NCBI GenBank assembly: GCA_003508835.1
Contig: PUFA01000316.1
Coordinates: 1-64,000 of the forward strand
DNA length: 64,000 nt
From: Eonycteris spelaea
Taxonomy: Eukaryota > Chordata > Mammalia > Chiroptera > Pteropodidae
Direction: 5' to 3'
In this document: piece after piece, positions 49,440 to 60,339 of the stretch
Position numbering within the stretch: position 1 is the first letter of the stretch
How the letters are laid out: each line of letters opens with the position of its first letter
The notes under the pieces: generated by a model
Told to the model about the DNA's origin: nothing
Databases searched by the model: none
The model's input: only the letters and a program-made list of their open reading frames with translations
Made by a program: the position numbers and the translations under genes

Positions 49440-49960
49440 TCTACTGGGGACCCATTTCATGTTAGGCACTGTAATAGGTAGGCTCCAGTACAGTGATAAG
49501 AAAGCAAAGGAACTGCCTTCAAAAGGTCACAGTACAGAAAGAACAATATAATGATTATAATTGAATGTACTAAATATTTTAATACAAAGCATAGCCATCC
49601 AGTCTAGAAACATATTATTTTATGTATATTTGAAATATATTATCAATAAATATATATATTGCCTGTGTCTCCAGAATTTAAGGCCACCCTTATCTATATA
49701 CCAGATGCTATGGGACCACTAGGAGGATGTACCCAGCTTTTGAGGAGAAAAAGAGGAGAAAGGTCAGGGAATGTTTTACAAAGGAAGTAACGCTCAAACT
49801 TAGAAGCATGATGGAGGAATCTGGGGAGCATAGAAAATGGAGGGAACATTTCTTAGTTGAAAGGATAATAGGAAAAAGAGATAAAAGAATGCACCAAGCA
49901 TCTGGAAACTGCCTGGAAGTTACTTTGTATGGCCTGAGCACAGAGTGCTTACACTGAAAC
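49440..49960. repeat. Ancient mammalian repeat, family not pinned
   Basis: The left part has TGTTAGGCACTGTAATAGGT and ACTGCCTTCAAAAGGTCACA. The right part has GGTCAGGGAATGTTTTACAA, AGGAAGTAACGCTCAAACTT and GGAGGGAACATTTCTTAGTT. The same order of phrases occurs at 55480-55800 and 60340-61010, so it is one old family. I recognise it as common in mammalian genomes but cannot name it with confidence. The opposed 76-77-codon frames at 49708-49957 lie inside it. Confidence 0.5.
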
Positions 49961-50234
49961 TTCCTGCTCGCTGCCTTTAGTAGAATAGCAATTTCTTTTT
50001 TCTGTACATTCTTATTTCAATTAAACTTAAAGGTGCAGAAATAAATTAAAACATTAATTATCTATAATTCTACCACCTATAATATAAACACTTTTGGTTA
50101 GTTTTCTGTGAATATAAATATTTTTATGGCTAGAAATATATATGTAGATATATATCATCGTGACGTATTCTACTTTTCATGTTTCACTTAACAAAGACAT
50201 CTTCCTTTGTATTCAAAATTATTCAGTTTCATTT

Positions 50235-51035
50235 TTCCAGCTTTACTGATATATAATTGACAAATAAAACTTATACATATCTAAGGTATACAGGTGATGT
50301 TCTAATATATACATATATAATATAATGATACCATGATCAAGCTAATTAACAGAACCATTACCTCACATAGTTACTGCTTTTGTGTGTATGAGGAGAACAC
50401 TTAAAATCTACTTGACTGCCCTCTGCTGCCACCATAGAGCCTGTGAAAAAAGCTTATGGCAAAAGGGACAAAAACACAGAAGCAGGTTCTCAAGTCTACC
50501 CCTGACCGCACTCATCTTGTAGAAGATGAATTACGGATGCTGCCAATTCCGAGCAGTTTCTCAGGAGAGAAACAAGTGAATGGAAAATCTGGGAATCTCG
50601 GAAGAGGGGTTTGTAACCAGTTGAAAGGAGCACAAGCAAGATCACTGTGACTTCTGAAGTGCCTTTTCCAAAAGGTATTTGAAATATCTCACCAAAAAAC
50701 ATTTGAATAATAATCTACGTGATTTGTTGCACATAGTTGCTAAAGCAAAGAGAGTTACAAATTATATTACTTCCAGATTAACCAGGACGAAGAAGAGAAG
50801 GAAGATGAGGATTAAAAGTCATTTATCTGGAATATTTTTATGAGTTCTTGAATAAAACTTGGGACCCACCCCCCAAAAAAATTCTACGTGAACTAATTCC
50901 AAGTACATGATGCCAGTGTTATTAACTACAGTCAACTTGCTGTACGTTAGATTCCCTCAGGACTTACTCATCCTGTATAATTAAAACTTTGTGCCTTTTG
51001 GTCAACATCTCCTCCTTTCTCTCATCCCCTTCATA
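50235..51035 (-). mobile_element. Antisense L1 3' tail, split by RPL22 pseudogene
   Basis: Left part (to 50415): TTTACTGATATATAATTGAC, then a CAGGTGATGTTCTAATATAT stretch and ACCTCACATAGTTACTGCTT. Right part (from about 50892): TGTTATTAACTACAGTCAAC, TTGCTGTACGTTAGATTCCC and TTGTGCCTTTTGGTCAACAT. Together they give the continuous reverse complement of an old L1 3' UTR. The break coincides exactly with the RPL22 copy. Confidence 0.8.
50416..50877 (+). pseudogene. RPL22: Processed pseudogene of ribosomal protein L22
   Basis: RPL22 is a component of the large ribosomal subunit that binds rRNA. This is a retrotransposed mRNA copy without introns. The coding part spans about 50434-50815, about 382 bp against 387 expected for 128 codons. 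Readable stretches include KQVLKSTPDRTH, EQFL-like and VNGKSGNLGRGV, then, after frame changes, the VTSEVPFSK-like and NLRDWL-like regions at the DNA level, and an acidic end (GATTAACCAGGACGAAGAAG). The start codon is ATA, not ATG, at 50434. The longest frame stops with TGA at 50648-50650. The 3' UTR keeps an AATAAA at 50851 and a short A tail at 50875. Imperfect target-site duplications flank it: AAAATCTACTTGA at 50403-50415 and AAAATTCTACGTGA at 50878-50891. It is not translated into L22. The opposite-strand frame at 50496-50702 is a shadow. Confidence 0.96.
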
Positions 51036-51480
51036 GACATAATTTTAAATGGCTCTGTAGTAATAAGATAGCTATAAACATTTCACTATTGCTGTTCATT
51101 TAGACATTCTGCAATGCTTCTTTATTATAAATAATGCTGAAATGAATATCTTTATACATCACAGTTTGTCAGAATTAGAATTATTTCCTCCTTGGAGACT
51201 AAGTGAAATTACCAGGCATGGGACATTTTTAAATTTTAATACATATTATTGTCACAGTGCTTCTTGGAAGAGTTATACCAATTTATACTGCAAACTCGAT
51301 ATACATAAGGCCTATCTTTCCTATATCCTCATATGGCATAAGATCTTTTTGTTAGGCAAACAATATTGCACTCAAATTATTTTTTATTAGCTTTATGATT
51401 AAACCTTCCCATGCATTTATCAGCCTTCTTTTCATTTTCTGAATGTTTTGTTTATATAAATCACCCATTTACATACAGGG

Positions 51481-51934
51481 GTATTGATTTATTTAATGTT
51501 TTTAGGCTATCACACCTTCTTATCTTTAGAGCAAACAGGATTGACATTTGCTCTTGAATTTTGATTATGATGGTTCAGAGGAGAAATGGAATTTTAACTT
51601 TATATAATCAGATATATTATCATTTCTTCTGTAATTTCATATCTTGACTAATATTTGATTATGTTTTCTTCCTTTTCATGGTATTATTTTTACTTTTAAC
51701 TCTCCTAGGTTTTCTTCTGATACACTATTTGAGGTGAGTCTCTCTATTTCATTTCTTCAAAGAGCTGGCCAGTGTTCCCAATACTACTTACTTAGTTATG
51801 CAATCCTACCTTATTGACTACGATCCTTCCTTATATATCTTCCTTATATATTAAGTTCTATAAGGATTCAGGCAAAGATGTGGCAGCTGCATAAGAACAA
51901 GTTTATAATGTCCACCCTACCCCTACCAGAAGCC
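51481..51934. other. Non-coding, no recognised element
   Basis: No gene or repeat recognised. Confidence 0.45.
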
Positions 51935-52118
51935 ACTAATATTAATGGCTAACATTTATGACATTCTTGTCTGTGCCAGGGACTATACCAAGTACATTAC
52001 ATGTATTAATTTATTTAATCAACCTCGGGAAATAGGTTCTATTACCCATTTTACAAAGCAGAGTAACAGAGAGGTTATATAATTTCCCAAGATCACACAG
52101 CTAGTATTTGGCAGACAC
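51935..52118 (-). repeat. MIR, antisense
   Basis: The plus strand reads ATTAATGGCTAACATTTATG, TGTGCCAGGGACTATACCAA, ATTAATTTATTTAATCAACC, CCCATTTTACAAAGCAGAGT and AGATCACACAGCTAGTATTT. This is nearly the full reverse complement of MIR. Confidence 0.9.
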
Positions 52119-52294
52119 CTGTTAGAAGCTTACCAAAATTTGTGTTCTCATTTTATCTCTTGCCTCCCCCAGATCTGTATACTTAGGCACAGTGGCTTCC
52201 TTTTCATTCTTGGATTGTCCCCAGAATCTTAGATCATGCTCTGCCCACAGCAGAACAATTTTTTAATAGAACGTAGAAATTAAGATCCTAGCCT

Positions 52295-52352
52295 TTCATA
52301 GTACACAGACTTGGATTTACATCTCGGTCCTGCTGTCTACTAGTTATATGAC
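52295..52352 (+). repeat. MIR 5' fragment
   Basis: GACTTGGATTTACATCTCGG, CCTGCTGTCTACTAGTTATA and TGACTG correspond to the part of MIR after its tRNA-like head. It is cut by the LTR-like fragment beginning at 52353. Confidence 0.7.
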
Positions 52353-52505
52353 TGTGACAGTTAGTTTTATGTGTCAACTGAGCCAGATGATGAATTAAAA
52401 CACTAATCTAGGGTGTTGTGAAGGTATATTGCAGATATAGTTAAAGTCGTAATCAGTAGACTTCAAGAAAACTTTTGTGACTGACAGTAGCAACTACGGA
52501 GTTGG
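52353..52505 (+). mobile_element. ERVL-group (MLT2-like) LTR start
   Basis: Starts TGTGACAGTTAGTTTTATGT then GTCAACTGAGCCAGATGATG, with a CTAGGGTGTTGTGAAGGTAT and AATCAGTAGACTTCAAGAAA continuation. It resembles the first 150 bp of an ERVL-group LTR. The rest is missing. Confidence 0.65.
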
Positions 52506-52589
52506 CCTCTAGAATTGAAGTTACATCCATTATTTTAAACCCAAAGAAAAATGCATTCTACTAATTTATTCTGATAATACCCATTTCTC

Positions 52590-53110
52590 CCACTCCACTG
52601 ATACAATCATAGCCCACATCACTAGTTCATGTTGGAACTATCCTGTCTCCCTGCTTCAGATCTAGGCTGCTCCCCCATTCCCACTAGATTCTCCAGAAGG
52701 ACCTTTTTTCTATGTAAATTAGATCACATCACCTCTGCTTAAGAGACATCAATGGCTTCTGTTGCATTCAGAGCAAGATCCACTCTCTTCCATCATCTAC
52801 AAGTCCTGTCAACCTCTCTGCTATCACATCCTGCTCACGCTCTCCTTGCCCAAAGAGTCTGGTCGCAGCTGTTTCGTCAGTTCCCAGGCTACTAAGCTCC
52901 TTCTCCATCTGAGTAACTTTGCTCCAGGTCTCAGTTCAATGTCACTTCCTCAGAGAGGCTTTCTTGACCTCTTCATCTGAATGCACATTGCCTTTCTCTG
53001 CTTATTTCCCTCATATTGACCACAATTTGCAATCATTTTGTTATGCTGTTTTGTTTACATTCTGAACTGTGCTGGCCTATATTAGTTGCTCAAAAACTAT
53101 ATAGTAAATC
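52590..53110 (+). repeat. L2 3' region
   Basis: A long LINE2 piece in order: CTATCCTGTCTCCCTGCTTC, AGATCACATCACCTCTGCTT, TCAATGGCTTCTGTTGCATT, TCCATCATCTACAAGTCCTG, CTCAGTTCAATGTCACTTCC and TCAGAGAGGCTTTCTTGACC. It ends near TTAGTTGCTCAAAAACTATA. The 72-codon frame at 52762-52980 lies in it and is not a gene. Confidence 0.85.
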
Positions 53111-53379
53111 AAAGAATGCATCTAAGCAACCCATAAACATCTCTGAGCAAGACAGTGGGAATATGCTTTAATAATTTAATAATTTAAAGCATATTTGAGA
53201 TGGGAAAATCATCTCTCCCATCTTAATGATTTTTCTGGATATTAATTTATAGGGGGGGGGGGTGTGGTGGAGAGCGCTACAGACACATGATATTGGTCTC
53301 CTTAATCACAAACTTTCTTTGGAAAGGCCAGGATTGAAAGTTAAGGTCTTCTGTCCTTACTACACTTTGACCTTTAAAA
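53111..53379. other. Non-coding with a G run
   Basis: Contains a direct near-repeat of TTTAATAATTTAA at about 53168-53185 and an 11-G run at 53252-53262. No gene recognised. Confidence 0.45.
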
Positions 53380-53745
53380 AGGCAGTGCGGTATAAATAAC
53401 ACGTGTATGAGCAGTTTGGATGCCTACATATATCCAGTGTCTTTTCTTTAACATGCAGATGTAGTCTGAATAATAAACGTTAACAGGTAATAAACAGAAA
53501 ATTTGTAATGTAGCAAAGAAACTAAGCACCATATTTCTTGGGTTTGAAACCTCCTGTTCTGCTTATCAGCAGTTCCTTGAAAAATGTAACAACTTTTTTT
53601 GATCCTCGGTTTTGTCAGCAATAAAATGGAGTTAATAGAGCCACATGCATTTCTCAGGGTTGTTATGGAAAGCAGATGAGCAAATCTATGTGAAAAGCAC
53701 TTGCAAACTCTCTATACATTGACTACTGTAAGTTGTCATAATTAT
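53380..53745 (+). repeat. MIR, sense, apparently interrupted
   Basis: The first part (about 53380-53432) has AGGCAGTGCGGTATAAATAA and GAGCAGTTTGGATGCCTA, the MIR head. The second part (about 53541-53745) has TTGATCCTCGGTTTTGTCAG, CAATAAAATGGAGTTAATAG, CTCAGGGTTGTTATGGAAAG and a GTGAAAAGCACTTGCAAACT end. About 110 bp between them do not fit MIR and may be an unrecognised insertion. Confidence 0.7.
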
Positions 53746-55479
53746 TTCAATATAAGCTTTTCCCCTTGCCTAAGCATAATTTGTATCCCCATTTCTGCTT
53801 GGAATGCAAACATTATGGCAAGCCAGATAAATGGAAAAGTTTAATCATCACATCATGGGGCACATTAATGTGATAAGATGGTTATGCTTGCACAATTACT
53901 GTGCCTTATGTCAGTTTGGTTCCAATGCCAATCAGGCATTTTTATATACATGCCTGATGTGGTGTGTGTGTGTGTGTGTGTGTGTTTTTTATAAATTTAT
54001 ATTTTATATCCTTAAATACTACTTGATAAATAAAACAGACCAGAAATTTATGTCTTGGATATCTATTTATATGTCGCCTCTGAAAGTATGTAAACTAACC
54101 ATTTTTCAAGCTCAAAATATTTTCATATATTTAACAAATGATAAAGAACAGGTCTTCACCTGCACTATCTACTCATATATTAACAGAAAATAGCATTGGA
54201 TTAATGCGTGTTCCCCTTCTCAGCTATGGCTTTGACTCTAGCAGGAATTTTGTCAGAAGATTCTCTGCTCATTTCTTCTTTTAATTATAATATATATAAG
54301 CACTAGGAATAGAGGTGATTCTTGATTAATCTAAAAACATGAAAGTTGTAAAGAGTTATCAATTAGATATTATTATTAATTAAATATTAATTATAAGCCA
54401 CAGTCAAGTTCTAAGTTCTAATATTTACCTCAATAACATAAAGTAATCTATAACCTATAGAATTTCTTACATTTCTTACTGAAATTTTATTTACTGAGGG
54501 AATTTGTATCAATATATGTTTTTGCCTTTATGAGAAAAAAGAAAGGAAATGTAAACCTCCAGAAAAGCAGAAAATTGTACAATAAAGCCACTGTGTCATG
54601 TAACCACTCCAATTTAAAACAGGAAATTAATGGCTTTGAAAAAAGAAAATAATCGATTCTAAAAAAGTGTAAAGAATACATAAGAATTAGAAGATATTAG
54701 CAAGATGGTAAAGAAAACACTTTATTTTTTTTCAATCCATTAGGGGAAAAAATAGAATCAGTTTCTCAGGAATATAATAAAAATGATACAAGCAACATAG
54801 TTCCAACGTGATATTCAAAGGTGGCATGACTTGAGCAGCCAGTAGATTGTCCGACAGGAGAATGTAAATGTTATCAATCTCGACTATACAAAACTAAAAG
54901 TACAGCTCTCAGCAAATAAGGAATGAAGGTGGAAGGAAGGCTAGACACACAGACATCTTTATGTCTTGGGGAGGCGAGAAGAACTGTTTACAATAGATGA
55001 AGACAGAAGATTTAAGTAACATATTTTAATTTACAAGTGTAGTCAACAGAAATATTTAGAATATAACTATTAAGAGGAGGTGAGAAGAAAGATGAACATT
55101 TTTGGTAAATGGACTACAGCTCATGTAGCATAGCAATAGATAGTTCAGAAGTTGATAAAATAAGAAAGGGCAACATAGCATCATATTTGAAGATACAGAT
55201 AATGGCAATTACCACTAAAGGAGCTAAACACAGTAAAAATATTTTTCTCTAGAGAAATGGACTGAGGGTAGGGTAGATCAAGAGAATATCGCCTTTTTCT
55301 ATAGGCCCTTCTATACTGTTTAACTTTAAAAGTGTGTGTAGAAACATGGTCACTTGGATTCCCATGGCTTTTTTACACTTAAGAAAAAGTCTCCATGTTT
55401 AATTCTTCATCATCATTCTCCATCAAGCATTTGCCTCCTACAACATTCTTCTTATCATTCAATAATTTGTGTTGTGTTT
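53746..55479. other. Non-coding with a TG repeat
   Basis: A TG microsatellite lies at 53959-53985. The longest open frame of the window, 120 codons at 53831-54193, runs through it and gives a C-V-C-V run. No domain is recognised and it is taken as chance. A T-run lies near 54720. No repeats recognised otherwise. Confidence 0.45.
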
Positions 55480-55800
55480 GTTTGTTTACTCAAAAACTGA
55501 TTGCCTACTTTGAATCACTGTGCTAAATGCTGGAGGTACAACAGTGGCGATGGAGATAGTGCTCATTTGCTCATTGAAGTCTCTACTTTAATAAGGGAGA
55601 CCAATCACACACACTCAGTCATTCACTCACTCAGTGGCAATTAAAATTGTTTCAAGTTATCATAAGTGCTTTAAAAAACAAACAAGGATCTGGGAGATAG
55701 AATAATAGAAATGGGTCTATCTTTAACCTGGATGCTCAAGGATGTCTCTCAGATGTGATATTTAAGCTGAGATCTTAAGAATAAAAAGTTTACTGAACAT
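55480..55800. repeat. Ancient mammalian repeat, family not pinned
   Basis: Reads AATCACTGTGCTAAATGCTG, GAGGTACAACAGTGGCGATG, AGTCTCTACTTTAATAAGGG and TTTAAGCTGAGATCTTAAGA. Same family as at 49440 and 60340. Confidence 0.5.
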
Positions 55801-55880
55801 ATTTGAGGCTATTCAATATCTTTTGAATACCCTTACTATGTCTGGGGAATTTTTTATTTTATAAGTAAATAAATGAACAC

Positions 55881-55975
55881 TGAAGAACAATATAGCATTG
55901 TTGAAGAATAAGGTGAAAACGTTCTTCTTTGTTGAAGAACAATGCGATATTGTCCTACTGAAGAACAATGCCGCA
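55881..55975 (+). repeat. Small minisatellite of TGAAGAACAAT units
   Basis: TGAAGAACAAT occurs at 55881, 55933 and 55959, with a shortened copy (TGAAGAATA) at 55902. Each is followed by a variable AT/GC spacer. The unit GTTCTTCTTTGTTGAAGAAC at about 55921-55940 also forms an inverted repeat. Confidence 0.75.
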
Positions 55976-55984
55976 CTATTCAAG

Positions 55985-56262
55985 AATCCATTTCAATAAG
56001 CAAAAGAAGCCAGTCACAAAAGACCACATACTATTTGATTTCATTTATATGAAATGTTCATAACAGGTAAATCTGTAAAGAAATAAAATGTATAGTGGTT
56101 GCCTAGTGCACTAGGAGACGGGGAAGGGGGAAAGAGAATAGGGAATGATTGCTAACAGGTATAGGAATTCTCTTTATGGTAATGAAAACGTTTTAAACTC
56201 AAAAGGAGGTGATGGTTGCACAACTCTTAATATACAAAATCTGTGACATTGGTGAAAACACA
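55985..56262 (+). repeat. Old L1 3'-end fragment
   Basis: Has AAAGAAGCCAGTCACAAAAG, CATACTATTTGATTTCATTT, AGTGGTTGCCTAGTGCACTA and CAAAAGGAGGTGATGGTTGC, the end of L1 ORF2 and the 3' UTR of the L1M class. The tail decays into unrecognised sequence. Confidence 0.8.
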
Positions 56263-57164
56263 CTCCCAAGTCTCTGTCGCTTTTTTTATGTGGTCATCGT
56301 TGGCTTAAAGAATATACAGCAAGCGTTGTGGAGAATTGTTTCACTGGGAAAGGAACAGGGTAATCATTGATTAGATGTTTAGGGTTAAGGATCTGCTGTG
56401 CCTGTGTTGAGCACCAGAGCCAGTTAACAACGGTACCCTTATGCTGTTTAATAAATCAACTGTGGCATATAGAGCCCCCTAGTGCAGGGCCCAGGCAAAG
56501 AACTCCACTTGCCAAAACCAAGCTGGTGACAGTGGACAGGAAGAGAAGTGGAAAGACTCTACACAATATATTTTGAGCCAGACTTGACAGGACTGAATGA
56601 TTGTTCAGTATGAGAAGATGAGGCAAAAGCTGCTAATGCCTACCAAACTACAAAATTCCCACATCTTAGGAAGAGGAGGTAGAGGAGGAAGTAATAAGAA
56701 GAAAGGGGAAAGGGAGGATGAAAGAGAAGGAACAAGAGAAGAGGTGTAAAAGAGGAATTATACGAGAATTAAAATTATTTTGTTGACTTTTTGAACAGCC
56801 ATTTCCTTCATCACCCCCTTCTCGACCCCAGTGACTAAATGATGACTTGTCTAAAATCAATCAGTTATCAAATGCACCTAAATAGGGACTGATTTAGATA
56901 TGGACATATAATATAATCTTTACCAAAAGTACATAAAGGAATCTCTCTGGGATAGATTTTGCTATGATTTTCCTTATTCATAAAGGAGACAGAAAATAAG
57001 CATTTTGCTGGAGAAACATTCTTATCTAGATAAGATTGATTACTTTCCCTTCATGTCCTCAGGTCCTGTATTTACATGTCTATTACAGCTCATTTAACAC
57101 TTAACCTATTTACTTTTGGGCTCTATTAAATGTTAAACCCCCTCCAACGCATAGGTGATATATT
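56263..57164. other. Non-coding, no recognised element
   Basis: No gene or repeat recognised. A purine-rich stretch (AGGAAGAGGAGGTAGAGGAG and following) lies at 56668-56755. The 69-codon frame at 56367-56576 is not supported. Confidence 0.45.
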
Positions 57165-57236
57165 ATCTGTCTTAATTTCCTCACTTCTAGCACACTGCCT
57201 GGCTCATAGTAGATCTCATTAAATATGTGTTGGACA
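57165..57236 (+). repeat. L2 3'-end fragment
   Basis: CTAGCACACTGCCTGGCTCA, TAGTAGATCTCATTAAATAT and GTGTTGGA match the LINE2 terminus. Confidence 0.65.
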
Positions 57237-57237
57237 G

Positions 57238-57718
57238 TGTAGTATGAGGTTTAAAACCAAGATCCAATATAATATGCTGTCTCACTACCTAGTGAAATCA
57301 GGAGGGACTCTAAGGCCTAACCACAAGTTCCCCTTCCCACTCTGCTCCTGTGAAATAAGGTCCCCTAGCTAATAAACCTTATCAAATGGACCAGCTGCAG
57401 TTCCTGCTTACCTTGAAAGCAAGATTAAGTTCTCTGCCAGTCTGTGGAATTATTCAAACAAGCCAATGACCCCCTCCCACTACAACAGGAGACACCCCAC
57501 TTTCTGTTTCTACAAAGCCTGGCCCCCACGCCCCCAGTTGTTCACTCTATTCTTGAGTAAAACCCATGAGGCCCTGTGTGGCATGTGATGCCCTTTTCCT
57601 CCGGGCTGTGAATAAATGTATATCTACCTGTCTGGCAGTTGATGCTAGCTTTCATCTGGGTCTCGCTCTCTCTGTTCTTTCAACCTCAAAGAGACAAGTC
57701 CAGGCTTCCTCATGACAC
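57238..57718 (+). mobile_element. Class I-like solo LTR
   Basis: A GC-richer block of about 480 bp starting TGTAGTATGAGGTTTAAAAC. It has repeated cytosine-rich promoter-like sequence (CAATGACCCCCTCCCACTAC), a CTATTCTTGAGTAAAACCCA phrase, and an AATAAA polyadenylation signal at 57611 after CCTCCGGGCTGTG. About 100 bp of U5-like sequence ends in CTTCCTCATGACACA. This layout fits a gammaretrovirus-like LTR. It abuts an L2 end on the left. A clean target duplication was not found. Confidence 0.55.
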
Positions 57719-59184
57719 AGCACTAATTCCAAGAGCTGTTGACATCATCTGTCCAGTGTTGGCTGTTGTATGTTCAGCCATCTTTTAAACCTATAAACCT
57801 AAGGCAGGAACCCCTCCCTCACCAATGGTGATTCCATTCTCTATCTCAACTTTTAGTCAATGTAGCTAAAGAACACTGATAGAAAATGTGCACATTTTAC
57901 CAACTGACAAAGTTCAGTGAATTTCACTACAGAAATAAAGCCTTTTCTAACAGCACATGGTTATTGGAGCTGGTAACCATTGAGATCCTTTAGATCTTAC
58001 TTCAATTTCATTTTGGAAAGAATCACTACACCTACCTCAACCAAGTCAGCTAAATTCCAATTTGATTCCTCATCAAAAAGGAAAACTTCACACAAATCTG
58101 CTACTGTATTAAAAATCAGAGGTGTTCAATAACTCTTTTTAACTGGGAAAAGAGCTTGCTCACAGTACCTTAGATCCCTTGACTTTGAAAATCAGCAACA
58201 GGCTCTCCCAAAGACCATTTGCCTAGAAACAGAACTAAGTGGTTCTCACTTCTGATTAAAATAACACTACAGAAAGGATTTCCCTTTGTTTAAAAAATGC
58301 AGCTTCTTTATTGACTTTTTTTTTTCTTCTCTCCACCTCTAGGTTTAACAATACCACCCACACACTAAGGAGTCCTAAAGATTAGTGCATTTTTTAAAAG
58401 GTAGGAAACTGAAGCTCGTTGCACTGTCAGCATGGTTCTTTCATCAGAGAAAAAGGGTTAAGCACCAAGTTGACGGAGCAAAAGTTAAAAGCAGTATAGG
58501 TTTAATGAAAATTATCTTATTTTAGAAAACTGTGAACTCTTCCGCTTTAAATTATTATAGTTTTCCACCTTGTGATTCTGCTCTTATTTTATTGTCTTAT
58601 TTTGCAGTTGGTGATGTTATTGGAGTCTGCCTTTCTCTGTGTTTTGATCCTCTGAACTTGTTTTCATGTATTTGATATAGATGAACACACATTGTTAGCT
58701 AATAATGCATATAAATAAGCTATTTCGGGTATTGCAAGGTAAGCTTTTCAGGAAAGATGATCACAGTACAAAGTCATAATTTAACTTCTATAGCAATTGG
58801 TCAAGACCTTTTCCTATCCTAATTTATTAATAAACTCAGATAATAATTACAACAACTGACATCCCTAGATATGAACAACATCTCAGGCACTGTGTTAAAT
58901 ACTTTTTATGTCTCAGTTTATTTAATCCTTCCAGCAGCCACAAAAGGGGCACATTAACCAGCCACAGAGTATTAGGGAAAAAACTTTTCCCCTATTCAAA
59001 TGCCATTTCTCAATTTCTATACCAGCACAATTGACAATAAATGCAGTTACCTTGTATTTACTCCCACCTGAAAAAAATGTGATTATGAAAATAAGAGCTC
59101 AGTGAAAAGCAGATAACTTACAAAGTTTTCCCTTTACAAAAAAATAAAATATTATTTGAATTTTTAAAATAAAATTAAACATAT
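57719..59184. other. Non-coding with a MIR-like trace
   Basis: A short antisense MIR-like patch (TCAGGCACTGTGTTAAATAC) lies at about 58865-58965. The rest is unrecognised AT-rich DNA. The block at about 58500-58720 is repeat-free. Confidence 0.4.
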
Positions 59185-59730
59185 ATTCAGCACTTGACCC
59201 AGGAATTCTACTCCTAAGTATTTATTAAAAAAAAAATCAAAACACATCCACACAAGCACCTGTAATGTTCATGGCAGTTTTACTTATTAAAGCCCAAAAC
59301 TGGCAACACCCCTATCGACTCTCACAACTCTATCAACAGGTGAATGAACTGGTACATTCAAATACTGCTCAGTAATCAAAAGGAACAAACTACTGATATA
59401 TGTAAACCACAGATGATTCTTAAAAACTTTATGCTGTGCAAAAGAAATCAGACATAAAACACATAATGTATGACCCATTTTACATGAAATTCTAAGATAG
59501 GTAAAACTAATTATTGTGACAGAAAGCAGATTAGTGGTTGCCTGGGACAGAAAATAAGGGAGAATGATACAAAGAGACATAGGAAAATTTAGGAGTTCTG
59601 GAAAATATTCTGTACCTTGATTGGGATGCAATGATTACACGTGTATACAGTTATTAACTTAAACAGAACAATTAAAATGGATGTCTTTCATTGAATGCAA
59701 ATTAAACCTCAATAATTGATTAAATATAAA
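59185..59730 (+). repeat. Old L1 3'-end fragment
   Basis: Has ACTTGACCCAGGAATTCTAC, TGTAATGTTCATGGCAGTTT, CTATCAACAGGTGAATGAAC, TACTGCTCAGTAATCAAAAG, TTAGTGGTTGCCTGGGACAG and ATTGAATGCAAATTAAACCT. This is the end of L1 ORF2 and 3' UTR of the L1M class. The 114-codon minus-strand frame at 59287-59631 is its antisense shadow. Confidence 0.9.
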
Positions 59731-60339
59731 ATATTGCCAGGAGAGTTCTTTTAAATAGTAATTTCCTTTCCCTCAGTCCCTAAATATTTTTTAACTATTC
59801 AGTGAGGGGTGAGGCAAAGGAACAAAGTATTAACATAACAGCCACAGTCAAGTAAATCATTCTGACTGAAATGAAAATAATTTCTGAATTATGTACAATT
59901 CCTTTACATTCAAAAACCATTTATTCAAAATTATACAAATATCTTTATTACTTATCACATTTCTACCTCAAAGGAATTAATTTAAGCCTTGTGTCACTAC
60001 TATAGACTCACTGGAAATAAATGAAGTATTTTCTCTTTTTCCAAGAAGGTAAGGCCTCTGTTCTTGAATCCTGGACTTTCATAGCTGCTGGGGCATAGGA
60101 AGTGGGCAAGGAGATGGTGTTAACAGTTTTTTGTTTTTCTCAAAGAGTTATTATCTATATATTTGTACACTTGTTTCAAAACTACATGACCTATAAAACT
60201 ATATGACCTTTGTTTCTAAGCTACAAGCCAAGAGTCACAAATTCAAATACCCACATGGTGAGGCAGGCCATGTAAAGGAGTGAAATAGGGTTTGTAAGAT
60301 GATATGGAATGATGGAGATGGTGATGAACTGGACAGCAC
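59731..60339. other. Non-coding, no recognised element
   Basis: No gene or repeat recognised. Confidence 0.45.

Larger units (their letters stand above)
49990..51480 (-). repeat. Older LINE-like repeat, antisense, host of nested insertions
   Basis: The plus strand shows the reverse-complement LINE phrases TCTACCACCTATAATATAAA, CACTTAACAAAGACATCTTC, TTATTATAAATAATGCTGAA and AGTTATACCAATTTATACTG in the expected order. Two parts are separated at about 50235 and 51035 by an antisense L1 tail. That tail is itself split by the RPL22 pseudogene. The family is L1-like and old. Exact name not determined. Confidence 0.5.

Noticed and set aside
50456..50650. Functional RPL22-like short protein
   Set aside because: Start codon is ATA, the frame is shifted and stops early, and the copy is intron-less with target duplications.
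53831..54193. 120-codon plus-strand frame, the longest in the window
   Set aside because: It runs through a TG microsatellite and gives a C-V-C-V run. No domain, start context or splice sites support it, and its length is within chance in 64 kb.
57719..57725. Target duplication ACAG flanking the class I-like LTR
   Set aside because: A copy is present on each side, but using it would end the LTR in GAC in place of the usual CA, so the match is probably chance.
59287..59631. 114-codon minus-strand frame
   Set aside because: Antisense shadow of an L1 3'-end fragment.
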